Numbered from the stretch's first letter, positions 25,065 to 34,106 are shown. The stretch is 43,690 nt of DNA from Oscillospiraceae bacterium (GCA_017438745.1 JAFRUS010000065.1:1-43690), one strand, 5' to 3'. Notes: generated by a model from the sequence alone, not told the origin. Numbers and translations: made by a program.

Positions 25065-25637
25065 CTATCTATAAAAATCAATTTTAAACAGTTTTTTAGT
25101 TATGTTGTAATTAACAAATGCCAATACTGTTCCAATTATAATTACAACCGGAAAAGCCCATGCAGGGCTGAGATTCATAAGAGATTCAGCATATCCTACC
25201 GGCATCTCCTCTACTGCGCATTCATAAGTATAATCACGGTTAAACCAGATCTGTCCGTAATATCCGAAAGATGAGAAGGACATGATAACCGCGGCTATCA
25301 TATTGCTAACTGAGTTATACTTAAACATAATACGGACAATCTCTGCAAGTACTGCAATGATAACTACAGGAAGACAATGCCACATATTCGCATCCTGCAT
25401 TGCAAGGAACGTCAGGATCATTCCAAGTGACAAACAGCATGCAGCTCCGGGCGCTCTGACTTTATCAAACGCTTTTGCTGCTACACCTGTTACAATCAAT
25501 CCCGCAGTGATCTGATAGCAAACAAAGAAAAACGGATGGACCGATCCAAGTACGCATACTATAACTGTCATAACAACATACAGGACAACATAAATTACCA
25601 TCAATAAAGCGTTCTTTTTGTTCCATTTATTATCCAT
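25065..25637 (-). CDS. Probable ECF transporter S component (MptD/Trep_Strep-like)
   Basis: 190 residues with about six membrane helices, and a charged N-terminus (MDNKWNKKN). Size, helix layout and the stretches HPFFFVCYQITAGL and AAVIMSFSSFGYYGQIW recall the MptD/Trep_Strep family of substrate-capturing S components. Such proteins need ECF ATPases and a T protein, which are not in this window, so a shared ECF module elsewhere would be required. It overlaps the hydrolase gene by 8 nt. A different membrane-protein family cannot be excluded. Confidence 0.5.
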   Translation of the reverse strand: MDNKWNKKNALLMVIYVVLYVVMTVIVCVLGSVHPFFFVCYQITAGLIVTGVAAKAFDKVRAPGAACCLSLGMILTFLAMQDANMWHCLPVVIIAVLAEIVRIMFKYNSVSNMIAAVIMSFSSFGYYGQIWFNRDYTYECAVEEMPVGYAESLMNLSPAWAFPVVIIIGTVLAFVNYNITKKLFKIDFYR

Positions 25638-26625
25638 TATCTTTTCCTCTTTTTCTGAAATATTTTTTTATGATCATCATAATCTCATTAAAGGCTGGCT
25701 TGCAGCCTGGAATGAAATACTGAAGTGCGTAACAGTGATGCATTCCTTTTCCTACATGGATCATGCACTTTGCACCTGCTTTTCTGTAGCTTTCCGCATA
25801 GCTCGGCGCAAAAGCAAACAGTGTTTCGGAACTGCCGTAATAAAAATGTGTAAACGGAGCATTTCGAAAATCTCCGTGTGCCGTCGCAAGATACTTTTCG
25901 GGAATATCTCTGCCGTGAGACATGATATCGCGGGCAGTATACATATAGCTGGCAGGAATCATGATATCTATTTTGTCGAGTTTCTTTATCGCTGCTTTTT
26001 CCGCATCAGTAACAGGCACGCTGCCCGGAGATACCGGTATAAGCATTCCCGGCATCGGAACACTGCTGCCGTTGTCGTTGAGTTCATTGATATATGTAAT
26101 AAGATCAAGTATAAGTGCTCCGCCTGAGGAAAATCCGAGAAATACGATATTTTCAGGCTTGTAGAACGACAGCATTTTAGTATAGCACTCATATATCATC
26201 TGAACGTTTTCAAGCATATCGTGTTCATGACAAAGAGGATAATACGGAAACCACACATCTGCATTTACGGTTTCTGCAATCTTCCTTGAAAGTCCTACGT
26301 CACCCTTGTCGGAACCAAGAATCATTCCTCCGCCGAATACAAAAAGCACCGCATTCTTTCTACGCGCTTTATCAATGTCAATCTCAAGACAATGATATGC
26401 TCCCTGAATCAAATGATCTGTGTAATGGGCTTTGCTGTCCTCTGGCATTACAAAGCTGCGGTTCTTCGCATTTATTTTCGCAGCTTTTGCGAGTACTTCT
26501 TCTTTTGAGCCAATAAGACTGTCCTTCATCTTTGCAGTCACCACCAAAGCCTTTGTAAGTTTATAAAGCGGATGGTTCATTGCATCCGGTGCTATAACCA
26601 CTTTATCCTGCTTATCAAATTTCAT
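25630..26625 (-). CDS. Alpha/beta hydrolase (HSL-type esterase/lipase)
   Basis: 331 residues, no signal peptide, so cytoplasmic. The oxyanion segment FGGGM (HGGG-type), the nucleophile motif GFSSGG and a late His in GKGMHHCY form a plausible catalytic set, with an acid near SSETLFAF. The start at 26625 follows AGGAGCG. It is the first intact gene after the promoter near 26860. In siderophore systems esterases of this fold free the metal from ester-type chelators; the operator and neighbours make that a testable idea, but carboxylester hydrolysis of another substrate is just as possible. Confidence 0.8.
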   Translation of the reverse strand: MKFDKQDKVVIAPDAMNHPLYKLTKALVVTAKMKDSLIGSKEEVLAKAAKINAKNRSFVMPEDSKAHYTDHLIQGAYHCLEIDIDKARRKNAVLFVFGGGMILGSDKGDVGLSRKIAETVNADVWFPYYPLCHEHDMLENVQMIYECYTKMLSFYKPENIVFLGFSSGGALILDLITYINELNDNGSSVPMPGMLIPVSPGSVPVTDAEKAAIKKLDKIDIMIPASYMYTARDIMSHGRDIPEKYLATAHGDFRNAPFTHFYYGSSETLFAFAPSYAESYRKAGAKCMIHVGKGMHHCYALQYFIPGCKPAFNEIMMIIKKYFRKRGKDNG

Positions 26626-26627
26626 AT

Positions 26628-26791
26628 TTACACGCTCCTGTTATGTATAAATCTCATTGTGGTCAGTAAGCCTACGAACACTATATTTCCTGCCTATTTG
26701 ACTTTTCTCACAACACAATGCAGGCGACAGAAACCTCGGCAGCTTTCGTAAACTCTTTTACTGACAGGTCTTTATATTCTTTAGAAGTCAT
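26628..26791 (-). pseudogene. Gene remnants: methyltransferase N-terminus joined to a membrane-protein C-terminus
   Basis: An ORF starting at 26791 behind AGGAGG reads MTSKEYKDLSVKEFTKAAEV, which resembles the start of a class I SAM-dependent methyltransferase as I recall it, and then stops at 26708 after seven unrelated residues. Further along, in another frame, 26628-26690 reads GNIVFVGLLTTMRFIHN, similar to GNIWMFGGLLVTMRLAQ at the end of the 247-residue membrane protein. The simplest reading is that a deletion fused the head of one gene to the tail of another. The promoter and ribosome site are still in place. Confidence 0.55.
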
Positions 26792-26834
26792 CTGGTTACC
26801 TCCTGGTATCAATATATATTAACCGTTCTGCATA

Positions 26835-26850
26835 GTTAGCACAGGTTAAC
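26835..26850 (-). promoter_or_regulatory. GTTAGC-N4-GCTAAC box, downstream copy of the hydrolase-led operon
   Basis: On the plus strand GTTAGC-ACAG-GTTAAC. It lies about 10 nt past the -10 element, within the start region of the transcript. Confidence 0.6.
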
Positions 26851-26859
26851 TACATCTAT

Positions 26860-26888
26860 ATTATAGCATATGCTAACTGTAATTTAAA
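26860..26888 (-). promoter_or_regulatory. Promoter of the hydrolase-led operon, overlapped by a second box
   Basis: -35 TTTAAA (26883-26888), 17-nt spacer, TATAAT with upstream TG (26860-26865), minus strand. The box TATAGC-ATAT-GCTAAC (26862-26877) covers the -10 element and most of the spacer. Confidence 0.65.
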
Positions 26889-26905
26889 GACATGACAAAG
26901 AAAAA

Positions 26906-26927
26906 AGCCGTCCAATTATGAACGGCT
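26906..26927 (-). terminator. Terminator of ABC pair 3
   Basis: AGCCGT/ACGGCT stem with a 10-nt loop, followed on the minus strand by TTTTTT. The hairpin sequence is almost the same as at 31218-31239. Confidence 0.8.
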
Positions 26928-26962
26928 TACTTTAAAAGTTTCTGTATGAAATATATAGTATT

Positions 26963-28699
26963 TTAGTTTTTCCATCCCGTGCTTACTGCACGTTTAGTTA
27001 TCATAGAGTGATAGATACCTTCAGTTTTCATAAGGCTGTCATGATTCCCTGACTCAGCGATCTGACCATCCTTTATGACCATGATGTTATCCGCATGAGC
27101 GATAGTATTGAGCCTGTGAGCAATGACTAACAGCGTCTTACCCTTGCACAGCTCGGATATCGCCTGCTGAATGTAGCTTTCATTGTCAGCATCCACACTT
27201 GCGGTCGCTTCATCAAGAATTACTATAGGCGAATCTTTCAGGATACATCTTGCAATTGACAAACGCTGTGCCTGACCGCCTGAGAGAGAAGCTCCGCCTT
27301 CACCTATCACTGTATCAAAACCGTCCGGAAGTTCCATAATGAAATCATAGCATCGTGCCTTTTTGGCTGCTTCGATAACTTCCTCACGTCCAGCGTCCGG
27401 CCTGCCGAGAGCAATATTGTTATAGACTGTGTCCTGAAAAAGATATACCCTCTGGAACACCATACTTATGTTGTCCATAAGCGTGGCAAGCGGGATCCTG
27501 CGGATATCAGTTCCTCTTAACAGAATCTCGCCCGACTGTATGTCCCAGAACCTTGCAAGAAGGCTTGCAATAGTTGATTTTCCTCCGCCGGAAGGTCCTA
27601 CCAGAGCGGTCATTGTGCCTTTGCCGGCTTTGAAGGAAACATCTTTGAGTACATCTTTTTTATCGTAGGCAAATGTCACATTACGGTATTCTATCTCAGG
27701 AGCACCGTTTTCGGCAAGAGTCTGTATGCCGGCGTCATCAAGTTCCTTTTCGGCAAACAAAGCATCTATTCTGTCAAGGCATGCATTCATGACTGTAAGC
27801 CTTGCCGCCTCACTGTAGAAAGCTTTGATCGGCACGAACATATCAAACAGAAACAGCAGCATTCCGATGTAGTAATTAAGCGGCATAGCTCCACTGAAAT
27901 AAAGGAATGTTGAAAGAGCCAGCAGCAGTACAGTACCGGCACCGTATGCCATATTCAGGCCACGGGACCACGGAGCGTGTTCCTCTTCAAATTTAAGATT
28001 GACCTTACAGTTATGTTCAAAGCTGTCTGTCAGTTCCTTCGATTTTTCACCGAGCAGATTATAGGTCTTTATAATGCCGATACCCTCAGTGAAACCGAGA
28101 ACAGCTTCTGTCTGTATCTCAGCGGCTTCCTGCCTGTTCTTTGACTGGGAAAGATCACATTTCACCATGCCCCTGCCTACCAGTATCATGCAGCCGGTCA
28201 CAGCAAGAGAAGCAATACCCAGACGCCAGTCAAAGAAAAACATGAACACGATCATGATGCTCTGCGAGAACAGATAGCTCATTATATCTGCAAGCACCGT
28301 CATGCAGTTTTCCTCGATGAAGACCATATCCGTAGAAAGTACCGAGCTGATCCGTCCGATGTTGCCCTCAGTGAAAAAGCCCATCGGAAGACGGCGGAGA
28401 TGTTCGCCGAGTTTCATACGCATATCTGAAAATATCATGTAACCAGCAGCACTTTGCAGTCTGTCAGCTATATTCTGAAAAACTGCCTGTACTGCAACAC
28501 TGAGTACAAGAGCAATAGCAGCATAAACGCCCGCCTTCTTCGTAAGTTCTCCGTCGATGAAAGCTGATACGATCATAAATGTTGCAATTGCAGGAGCCTT
28601 CATCAGCATACCTTTTAGAAATGACAGGACCATTGCTCCGTATATTCTTCCCTTATATTTATCCGACACATCAAGGATACGCTTTATCATACTGATCAT
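26963..28699 (-). CDS. ABC half-transporter, membrane and ATPase domains fused (pair 3, second gene)
   Basis: 578 residues. Membrane domain about 18-300, ATPase about 330-565: Walker A GPSGGGKST, signature LSGGQAQRLSIARCIL, Walker B IVILDEATASVD, switch His in AHRL. The start overlaps the partner's stop by 4 nt (ATGA) and follows GAGGTG. It is the last gene of the tetR (2)/ABC pair 3 operon. Probably a heterodimer with the preceding gene; substrate unknown. Confidence 0.9.
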   Translation of the reverse strand: MISMIKRILDVSDKYKGRIYGAMVLSFLKGMLMKAPAIATFMIVSAFIDGELTKKAGVYAAIALVLSVAVQAVFQNIADRLQSAAGYMIFSDMRMKLGEHLRRLPMGFFTEGNIGRISSVLSTDMVFIEENCMTVLADIMSYLFSQSIMIVFMFFFDWRLGIASLAVTGCMILVGRGMVKCDLSQSKNRQEAAEIQTEAVLGFTEGIGIIKTYNLLGEKSKELTDSFEHNCKVNLKFEEEHAPWSRGLNMAYGAGTVLLLALSTFLYFSGAMPLNYYIGMLLFLFDMFVPIKAFYSEAARLTVMNACLDRIDALFAEKELDDAGIQTLAENGAPEIEYRNVTFAYDKKDVLKDVSFKAGKGTMTALVGPSGGGKSTIASLLARFWDIQSGEILLRGTDIRRIPLATLMDNISMVFQRVYLFQDTVYNNIALGRPDAGREEVIEAAKKARCYDFIMELPDGFDTVIGEGGASLSGGQAQRLSIARCILKDSPIVILDEATASVDADNESYIQQAISELCKGKTLLVIAHRLNTIAHADNIMVIKDGQIAESGNHDSLMKTEGIYHSMITKRAVSTGWKN

Positions 28700-30438
28700 G
28701 CTTTCACCTCATTTCCAATCGTCCAGTTTGCTCTGGCTTCACTGCTGTTCCAGAGTTTCTGATATTCCTCACAGCTCTTAAGAAGCTTTTCATGCTTGTC
28801 AGCAGCAATGATATTTCCGTCTTTCATAACACATATTTTATCCGCATTAACGATCGTCTGTAAACGATGAGCAATGACAAGGACAGTTTTACCTTTGATA
28901 ATCTCGCCTATTGCAGCATTCATTTTTTCCTCGTTTTCCGGATCGATAAACGCTGTCGCTTCATCAAGAACAATAACAGGTGCATTTTTCAATATCGCCC
29001 TTGCAAGTGAGATACGCTGGCGTTCACCACCGGAAAGCTGTTTACCGCCGTCACCAGCCATAGTATCAATGCCCTTAGGAAGACGCTCAAGAAATTCACT
29101 GCACTGAGCCTTGTCAGCTGCCGCAAGCACTTCTTCACGGGTAGCATCAGGTTTACCAATAAGAATATTATCATACAGAGTCGTGTTGAATAAGAACTGT
29201 TCCTGTGAAACATAGGAAATGTTATCATTAAGAGCTTCAATGCTCATATCTGTAATGTCCTGACCTCCGAGAGATATCTTACCTCCGTTCAGGTCATAAT
29301 AATGTACAAGAAGCTTGGCCAGCGTAGATTTGCCGCTGCCCGATTCACCGACCAGAGCGGTAAGAGTTCCCTCGCCAAGTTCCAGTGAAACGCCATGCAG
29401 TACTTCCTGTTCCTTGTAAGCGAAATGTACATCATCAAACTTTACTTCATGTGAAATTCCGTTAAACGGATGATTTTCAGATTTAAGCGGAGCATTGTCC
29501 ATGGCTTTTTCAATCTCGTCAACCTTGTAGTTAAGCTGCGGGAATTTACCTGCAAAGTTCAGCGCCTTCAGCAGCGGACCTCCGATAGACAGCGTCAGAC
29601 AGAACACAAGAACAAGATCAGCAAGTGAAGCAGTACCTTTCGCAATCATCATTGTACCGACCGGAAGCATCACGAGCGCAACACACGGAATAAGAGCAGT
29701 ATAGAGAGCCATCCACGGCCAGCAGATTCTGTACCATGCAAGCGTGAAATCACGGTAGCTTTTAATATCGTTCTCATAACGCTTGTAGGATTCGCCATCG
29801 CGTCCAAACACTTTGACTACTTCCATACCGTTTACATACTCAATGATCGTAGAATTCATTTTTGCAGCAGACATATAATAATCATTCATTTTAGCCATAC
29901 CTGCCTTGAACATCATCCCCATTGCAAACAGGCCGAGCGGAAGAGAACAGAGTGCAAGCAGTGCAAGTTTCCAGTCTGCAAAGAACATGCAGACAATTGC
30001 GATCAGTGCCATAGAGAGATTTGAAATTCCTTCAGGAATAGCATGGGCAAGAATCAGCTCAACCATTTCAATATCATCCGTAAAGAGCTTTTTGATTCTT
30101 CCGTTTCCTAAGTCATGGATCGTGCCGAGAGGCTGTCTCTCCAGTTTTTTCTGCAGGGATATACGAATATTTTTCAGTGTATTGTATGCAGAGATATGTG
30201 AAAATTTCAGTCCAAGCACATATAGATTAGCGTGAACTAACTCACATACAAAAATAATAGCGATATGCATCGCTAAATAACCAGCTGATAACTTTTCGCC
30301 GTCTATCAGCGGTCTGATGATTCGGTACACCATAAAAAATGGTACCATAGAGGCAATAAGTGAAACAAGCATTGTCCACAGCGCCGCGTAAGTGTACCTG
30401 ATGTAGCTGCCCATATAGGGCTTGATCTTGTTAAACAA
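28696..30438 (-). CDS. ABC half-transporter, membrane and ATPase domains fused (pair 3, first gene)
   Basis: 580 residues. Walker A GESGSGKST, signature LSGGERQRISLARAIL, Walker B VIVLDEATAFID. The start appears to be a TTG at 30438 that overlaps the end of the tetR gene (TTGTTTAA), with AAGGAAAGG about 11 nt before it; this spacing is long, so translational coupling may help. The next ATG, eight codons in, lacks a ribosome site. Its closest look-alike in the window is the first gene of pair 2 or pair 1 by layout; the tetR-plus-pair arrangement repeats that at 8950-13154. Confidence 0.88.
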   Translation of the reverse strand: MFNKIKPYMGSYIRYTYAALWTMLVSLIASMVPFFMVYRIIRPLIDGEKLSAGYLAMHIAIIFVCELVHANLYVLGLKFSHISAYNTLKNIRISLQKKLERQPLGTIHDLGNGRIKKLFTDDIEMVELILAHAIPEGISNLSMALIAIVCMFFADWKLALLALCSLPLGLFAMGMMFKAGMAKMNDYYMSAAKMNSTIIEYVNGMEVVKVFGRDGESYKRYENDIKSYRDFTLAWYRICWPWMALYTALIPCVALVMLPVGTMMIAKGTASLADLVLVFCLTLSIGGPLLKALNFAGKFPQLNYKVDEIEKAMDNAPLKSENHPFNGISHEVKFDDVHFAYKEQEVLHGVSLELGEGTLTALVGESGSGKSTLAKLLVHYYDLNGGKISLGGQDITDMSIEALNDNISYVSQEQFLFNTTLYDNILIGKPDATREEVLAAADKAQCSEFLERLPKGIDTMAGDGGKQLSGGERQRISLARAILKNAPVIVLDEATAFIDPENEEKMNAAIGEIIKGKTVLVIAHRLQTIVNADKICVMKDGNIIAADKHEKLLKSCEEYQKLWNSSEARANWTIGNEVKA

Positions 30439-31066
30439 AGTTTACATCGCCTTTCCTTAAAATAATGACCTCTTTCCAGTTGAAGAACCGACAGACGATA
30501 CGGCAGTGCTCCTCGATCTGCTTCCAGGACATATCGTGAACAAACGGCTCACAGATACAAGTCCAGAACGAAGAAAGCAGGACATGGAACTCATCCCGTG
30601 TTACCTCAGCCTGTGCTAAACCGCGTTTTTTCGATTCTTCGTAGTACTGTTCATAGGCATAGCTCATTTTAATTACAAAATCATGATTGAAATTCTCATA
30701 CTTTGTCCCTGCCGCCTTATCGATCAGCATGGTGAACGTATTACGATACTTATACAGCAAGCTGAACAGTGGTAACATCGAATCATAGGTCATCTGCCAT
30801 GTATCGTATATCTCCTTATCCAAAAGTTTGGAAAAGTCGATATTCGAGCGTTCCTCAATAAATACTTCAAGCCGCTCTGCTATTTCGTCAACAAGCGCAC
30901 AGAACAAGTCCTCTTTGCCTTTGTAGCGTTTGTAGACTGCACCAGTCGTAATACCGGCATTCTCGCAGATCGTTTTCAGATCCGACTTTACGAACCCCTT
31001 ATTAAGAAACTCTGCTTCTGCACTGGCAAGCAGACGCGGGTCAATACTTCTGTCGGGTACTGACAT
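30431..31066 (-). CDS. TetR-family transcriptional regulator (2)
   Basis: 211 residues. The helix-turn-helix region reads LKTICENAGITTGAVYKRYK (about 26-45), followed by GKEDLFCALVDEI, a standard TetR pattern. The start at 31066 follows AAAGGAGG by 7 nt. It heads the operon with ABC pair 3. Two GTTAGC-type boxes sit on its promoter, so it is either autoregulated through them and the source of the whole box family, or itself controlled by a global metal regulator. The ligand domain gives no hint of the inducer. Confidence 0.9.
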   Translation of the reverse strand: MSVPDRSIDPRLLASAEAEFLNKGFVKSDLKTICENAGITTGAVYKRYKGKEDLFCALVDEIAERLEVFIEERSNIDFSKLLDKEIYDTWQMTYDSMLPLFSLLYKYRNTFTMLIDKAAGTKYENFNHDFVIKMSYAYEQYYEESKKRGLAQAEVTRDEFHVLLSSFWTCICEPFVHDMSWKQIEEHCRIVCRFFNWKEVIILRKGDVNFV

Positions 31067-31116
31067 ATGTTTCCTCCTTTCGTTGAAAACTGAATTACCG
31101 ATAATCCAATTATCAG

Positions 31117-31132
31117 GTTAGCGTACGCTTAT
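31117..31132 (-). promoter_or_regulatory. GTTAGC-N4-GCTAAC box, downstream copy at tetR (2)
   Basis: GTTAGC-GTAC-GCTTAT on the plus strand, centred 19 nt from the neighbouring box. It lies at the expected transcription start. Confidence 0.6.
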
Positions 31133-31133
31133 T

Positions 31134-31162
31134 ATGTTAGCATATGCTTACTATTTTGTCAA
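31134..31162 (-). promoter_or_regulatory. Promoter of tetR (2)/ABC pair 3, overlapped by a box
   Basis: TTGACA (31157-31162), 17-nt spacer and TAACAT (31134-31139), minus strand. The box GTTAGC-ATAT-GCTTAC (31136-31151) covers the -10 element and the spacer. Confidence 0.75.
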
Positions 31163-31217
31163 GCCATTTGAAACACTAATTTTAAAATAGGCATAATAGA
31201 TAAAACACAAAGGAAAA

Positions 31218-31239
31218 AGCCGTCCAGTTATGAACGGCT
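31218..31239 (-). terminator. Terminator of the ATPase/FtsX operon
   Basis: AGCCGT/ACGGCT hairpin followed on the minus strand by TTTTT. A second A/T-flanked stem (AAAGGCT/AGCCTTT, 31247-31275) lies next to it. Confidence 0.75.
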
Positions 31240-31319
31240 AACTATTAAAGGCTCTGCATTAAAGCAAAGCCTTTGTGCTGTATGTTTATCATGGTTACCA
31301 AAATTAGGAGAGTTTCAAT

Positions 31320-34094
31320 TTATTCAGCATTCTTAAGTGCCAGAACTTTAGGTATCTTACGAATACGAATGTAGTCAATAATCGTAATTATCAGGTAAGC
31401 AGCAAAAACGAGAACGAATTCCTTTACTAAGCCTGAGAACGGCATCACAAACTCAAACCAGCCGCTCATACTCATTAACATTAGCTGCCATGCAAATTTC
31501 ATAAGGACGAAACCAAGGTATATTGCAATGAATTCCGAGAAGAATACCATTAACGCAGTCGGTATAATATAGAGCGACGCAATCTCACCGTTGCTGTAGC
31601 CAAGGATCTTAGTCATCGAAATAGCTCGTTCGTTCTTTTCAATGATGATCTTTGTAAGAAGATAAAGGATGATCGCAGCAATGATAACGCACACATACTG
31701 GAAGTAAACCATGTAGGAACCCATAGAGTGATCCAGCTGACGTGCGATCTTAAGCATATCGTCCACAGTGATCTTTTTAACAATGTATTCCTCATCAATG
31801 TCATTAACCGGGTTATTGCTTAAATATCCGGTAAAGCTTCCTTCGTCCTTACCGAACTCATGGTTGAATCTGTCGTTGCTCATAAACACTGTTAAAGCAG
31901 CAGTGTAATCGTAAATATCGTATACTCTGAATGTGTAGTCCTTATGCTCATACTTTTCAGAAAGAACAATAGTGTCCCCGGCTTGTACTCCGTACTTGTC
32001 AGCATAAGCTTTCGAAACATAGACCTCATCATCGTCTGCATTCTTTTCATATTTACTGTCAAGATTTATATATTTACTGTTTTCTGCAACACCGTAAACT
32101 GAAATTTCTTCGTTGTATGTATCAGATTTTCTTTCCAGCGAATAAACGGAAAAGATCTCGGCATCCTTAGCGGCAGTTGTAATAGTATCTCCGTCTTCAT
32201 CCTCAGTAGTGCTTAAAATAATCTGTTCTTTGGCAAACATACCGTCTTCAATATTATTCTGATAATATGATAGAGTTTCCGGTAAGCCAACGACCATGGA
32301 AAGCAGCAGCATAACGAATGTGATTCCTACAAAAAGCATCAGATAGTTCGGAATGTTCTGAAGAAATACACGCATTCGGAAACGTGAGAGGAAGTTCCAT
32401 CTCGGAAGTCTCATGGTTTTCTTCTTTTTGTTCTGCTTAAGATCATGTCGTAAGAAGCGCAAAGGTGACAGACGCAGAGTTTTTGTAATTACAACAAGAT
32501 TTATCACAAGCATGAGAACCAGAGGAATAACTGTTGTACGAATAAATGCTTCAGGAGTCCATATGGTTCTGTACTTAGGCAGACTATAACTGTTATTGTA
32601 CATTCCTATAACAGTATCCTTGAAAAATGAATAGCCAAGTGCATTGCCTGCGATCGCAGCGAAAGCAACTACAAGCAGCGGAGCACTCATGTAATAGCGT
32701 AACAGTTCTCCTTTGGTATAACCGGAAGCTCTGAGTGTACCGATAACCGATGATTCCTGGTCAAGGGTTGTACTTATAGTTACTGCAAAAATGAATGCAA
32801 ATACCGCAGTCAGAATGTAAAGAAGTACTCCAGCCATCGCCTTGTCTGATCCAAGGTCGTTTTTGGCAAAATTCATTGCATTGTTTGCATAGGCAGGAAC
32901 AAAATCCTTTATTTCAAGATCTTCATTTTCTGAAGCCGCCACCTGAGTTATAAGTACCTTAAGGAAATGGTCCGAAAGTTCTTTTTCCTCATATTCATCC
33001 GCCGGAGCGTTATTGTAAGTAAATGCATAATTTGAACGTGTATTGCTTCTGATTCTGGCAAAACCTTCGTCTGTGGTCACACCCACATTGAAAGTAAGTG
33101 CATCAAACATGGTATCAGTGTTACTCTCGTATAATGTCGAATAATCAACGAAAGCAGCAAGTCCGCACACTTCAAACTTTACATTCCCTGCAAAAATAGT
33201 GTCACCGGTTTTTATTCCGGCATTGTCTGCGTGCATACGGTCGATAAGTATCTCCTTGTCATTTTCAGGAGCATGACCATCAAGTATGTCATACAGATCG
33301 ATGTCTTTTCTTTCAGGATAAACTCTTATCTTTGATTCAGTAGCGCCGGTATTCTTATGTAATTCATCAACATCCTTATAGAATAGCTCATAAACTGTGA
33401 CCGGAACAGGATCAAATTCTTCATCCAGTTCATATCTTTCTGAAAGTTCAGAATATTTTTCATCTATCTTATCATCTATTTCCTTGTGTGCTTTTTCAAA
33501 AGCTTCGTCCAGAGCTTTGTCGTAATCTTCAGACTCTTTTGCAGTTTTCAGTGCCTCTTCATATGCCTTGTCATAGTTTTCGCTTAAAGCACTGTCATAA
33601 GCCTTGTCGACAGCAGCCTGTTTTTCCTCGTCGGAATATTCCATACCAGCTTGCTCAGCCTGTGCAAGCTGACCGGTAACAGCTGCAGAAACCTGTTCAA
33701 GTATAGCTGCCTTTACCTGCTTTTCTACTTCTTCCGCTACAGCATCTTCAACGGCGTCAATAACTTCATCCTCTGCCTCATCATAGGCACGTTCACGGAA
33801 TACTGATACAACATCAGCTTTCTCACCTGATTCTATAGCTTTGATTGTTTCCTCATCCGCTTTGTCCGAAAGGCGGAAATGTCCGTGCTCACGCTTCATG
33901 ATCGTAACATTTTCATCAAGCGTGGTAAGCATACTGTTATTGGCAACATACATACCGGAAACAAATCCTATAACCGTTACCAGCATAAGAAAAATCATGA
34001 TATAACGTCTGCGGTCGCGCCAGATGTCCTTCCAGACACGCTTTACCATCGGATCACGCGGACGCTTTCCGAATGAAATACTGTTCTTTTCCAT
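31320..34094 (-). CDS. FtsX-type ABC permease with a coiled-coil extracytoplasmic insert
   Basis: 924 residues, larger than a usual two-unit FtsX-type permease. One helix lies at about 30-50. An extracytoplasmic part then includes an Ala/Glu/Lys-rich, probably coiled-coil stretch at about 95-225. A three-helix block (about 430-545), another helix near 585, a second extracytoplasmic domain and a final three-helix block follow. Proteins of this kind in Firmicutes export peptides or lipids or confer antimicrobial-peptide resistance; the exact role is not deducible here. It starts 12 nt after its ATPase gene. Confidence 0.88.
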   Translation of the reverse strand: MEKNSISFGKRPRDPMVKRVWKDIWRDRRRYIMIFLMLVTVIGFVSGMYVANNSMLTTLDENVTIMKREHGHFRLSDKADEETIKAIESGEKADVVSVFRERAYDEAEDEVIDAVEDAVAEEVEKQVKAAILEQVSAAVTGQLAQAEQAGMEYSDEEKQAAVDKAYDSALSENYDKAYEEALKTAKESEDYDKALDEAFEKAHKEIDDKIDEKYSELSERYELDEEFDPVPVTVYELFYKDVDELHKNTGATESKIRVYPERKDIDLYDILDGHAPENDKEILIDRMHADNAGIKTGDTIFAGNVKFEVCGLAAFVDYSTLYESNTDTMFDALTFNVGVTTDEGFARIRSNTRSNYAFTYNNAPADEYEEKELSDHFLKVLITQVAASENEDLEIKDFVPAYANNAMNFAKNDLGSDKAMAGVLLYILTAVFAFIFAVTISTTLDQESSVIGTLRASGYTKGELLRYYMSAPLLVVAFAAIAGNALGYSFFKDTVIGMYNNSYSLPKYRTIWTPEAFIRTTVIPLVLMLVINLVVITKTLRLSPLRFLRHDLKQNKKKKTMRLPRWNFLSRFRMRVFLQNIPNYLMLFVGITFVMLLLSMVVGLPETLSYYQNNIEDGMFAKEQIILSTTEDEDGDTITTAAKDAEIFSVYSLERKSDTYNEEISVYGVAENSKYINLDSKYEKNADDDEVYVSKAYADKYGVQAGDTIVLSEKYEHKDYTFRVYDIYDYTAALTVFMSNDRFNHEFGKDEGSFTGYLSNNPVNDIDEEYIVKKITVDDMLKIARQLDHSMGSYMVYFQYVCVIIAAIILYLLTKIIIEKNERAISMTKILGYSNGEIASLYIIPTALMVFFSEFIAIYLGFVLMKFAWQLMLMSMSGWFEFVMPFSGLVKEFVLVFAAYLIITIIDYIRIRKIPKVLALKNAE

Positions 34095-34106
34095 ACCGGA
34101 GCCCCC

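Noticed and set aside
30226..30241. A tenth GTTAGC-type site, ATTAGC-GTGA-ACTAAC
   Set aside because: It lies within the coding region of the first gene of ABC pair 3 with no promoter next to it, so I treat it as chance.
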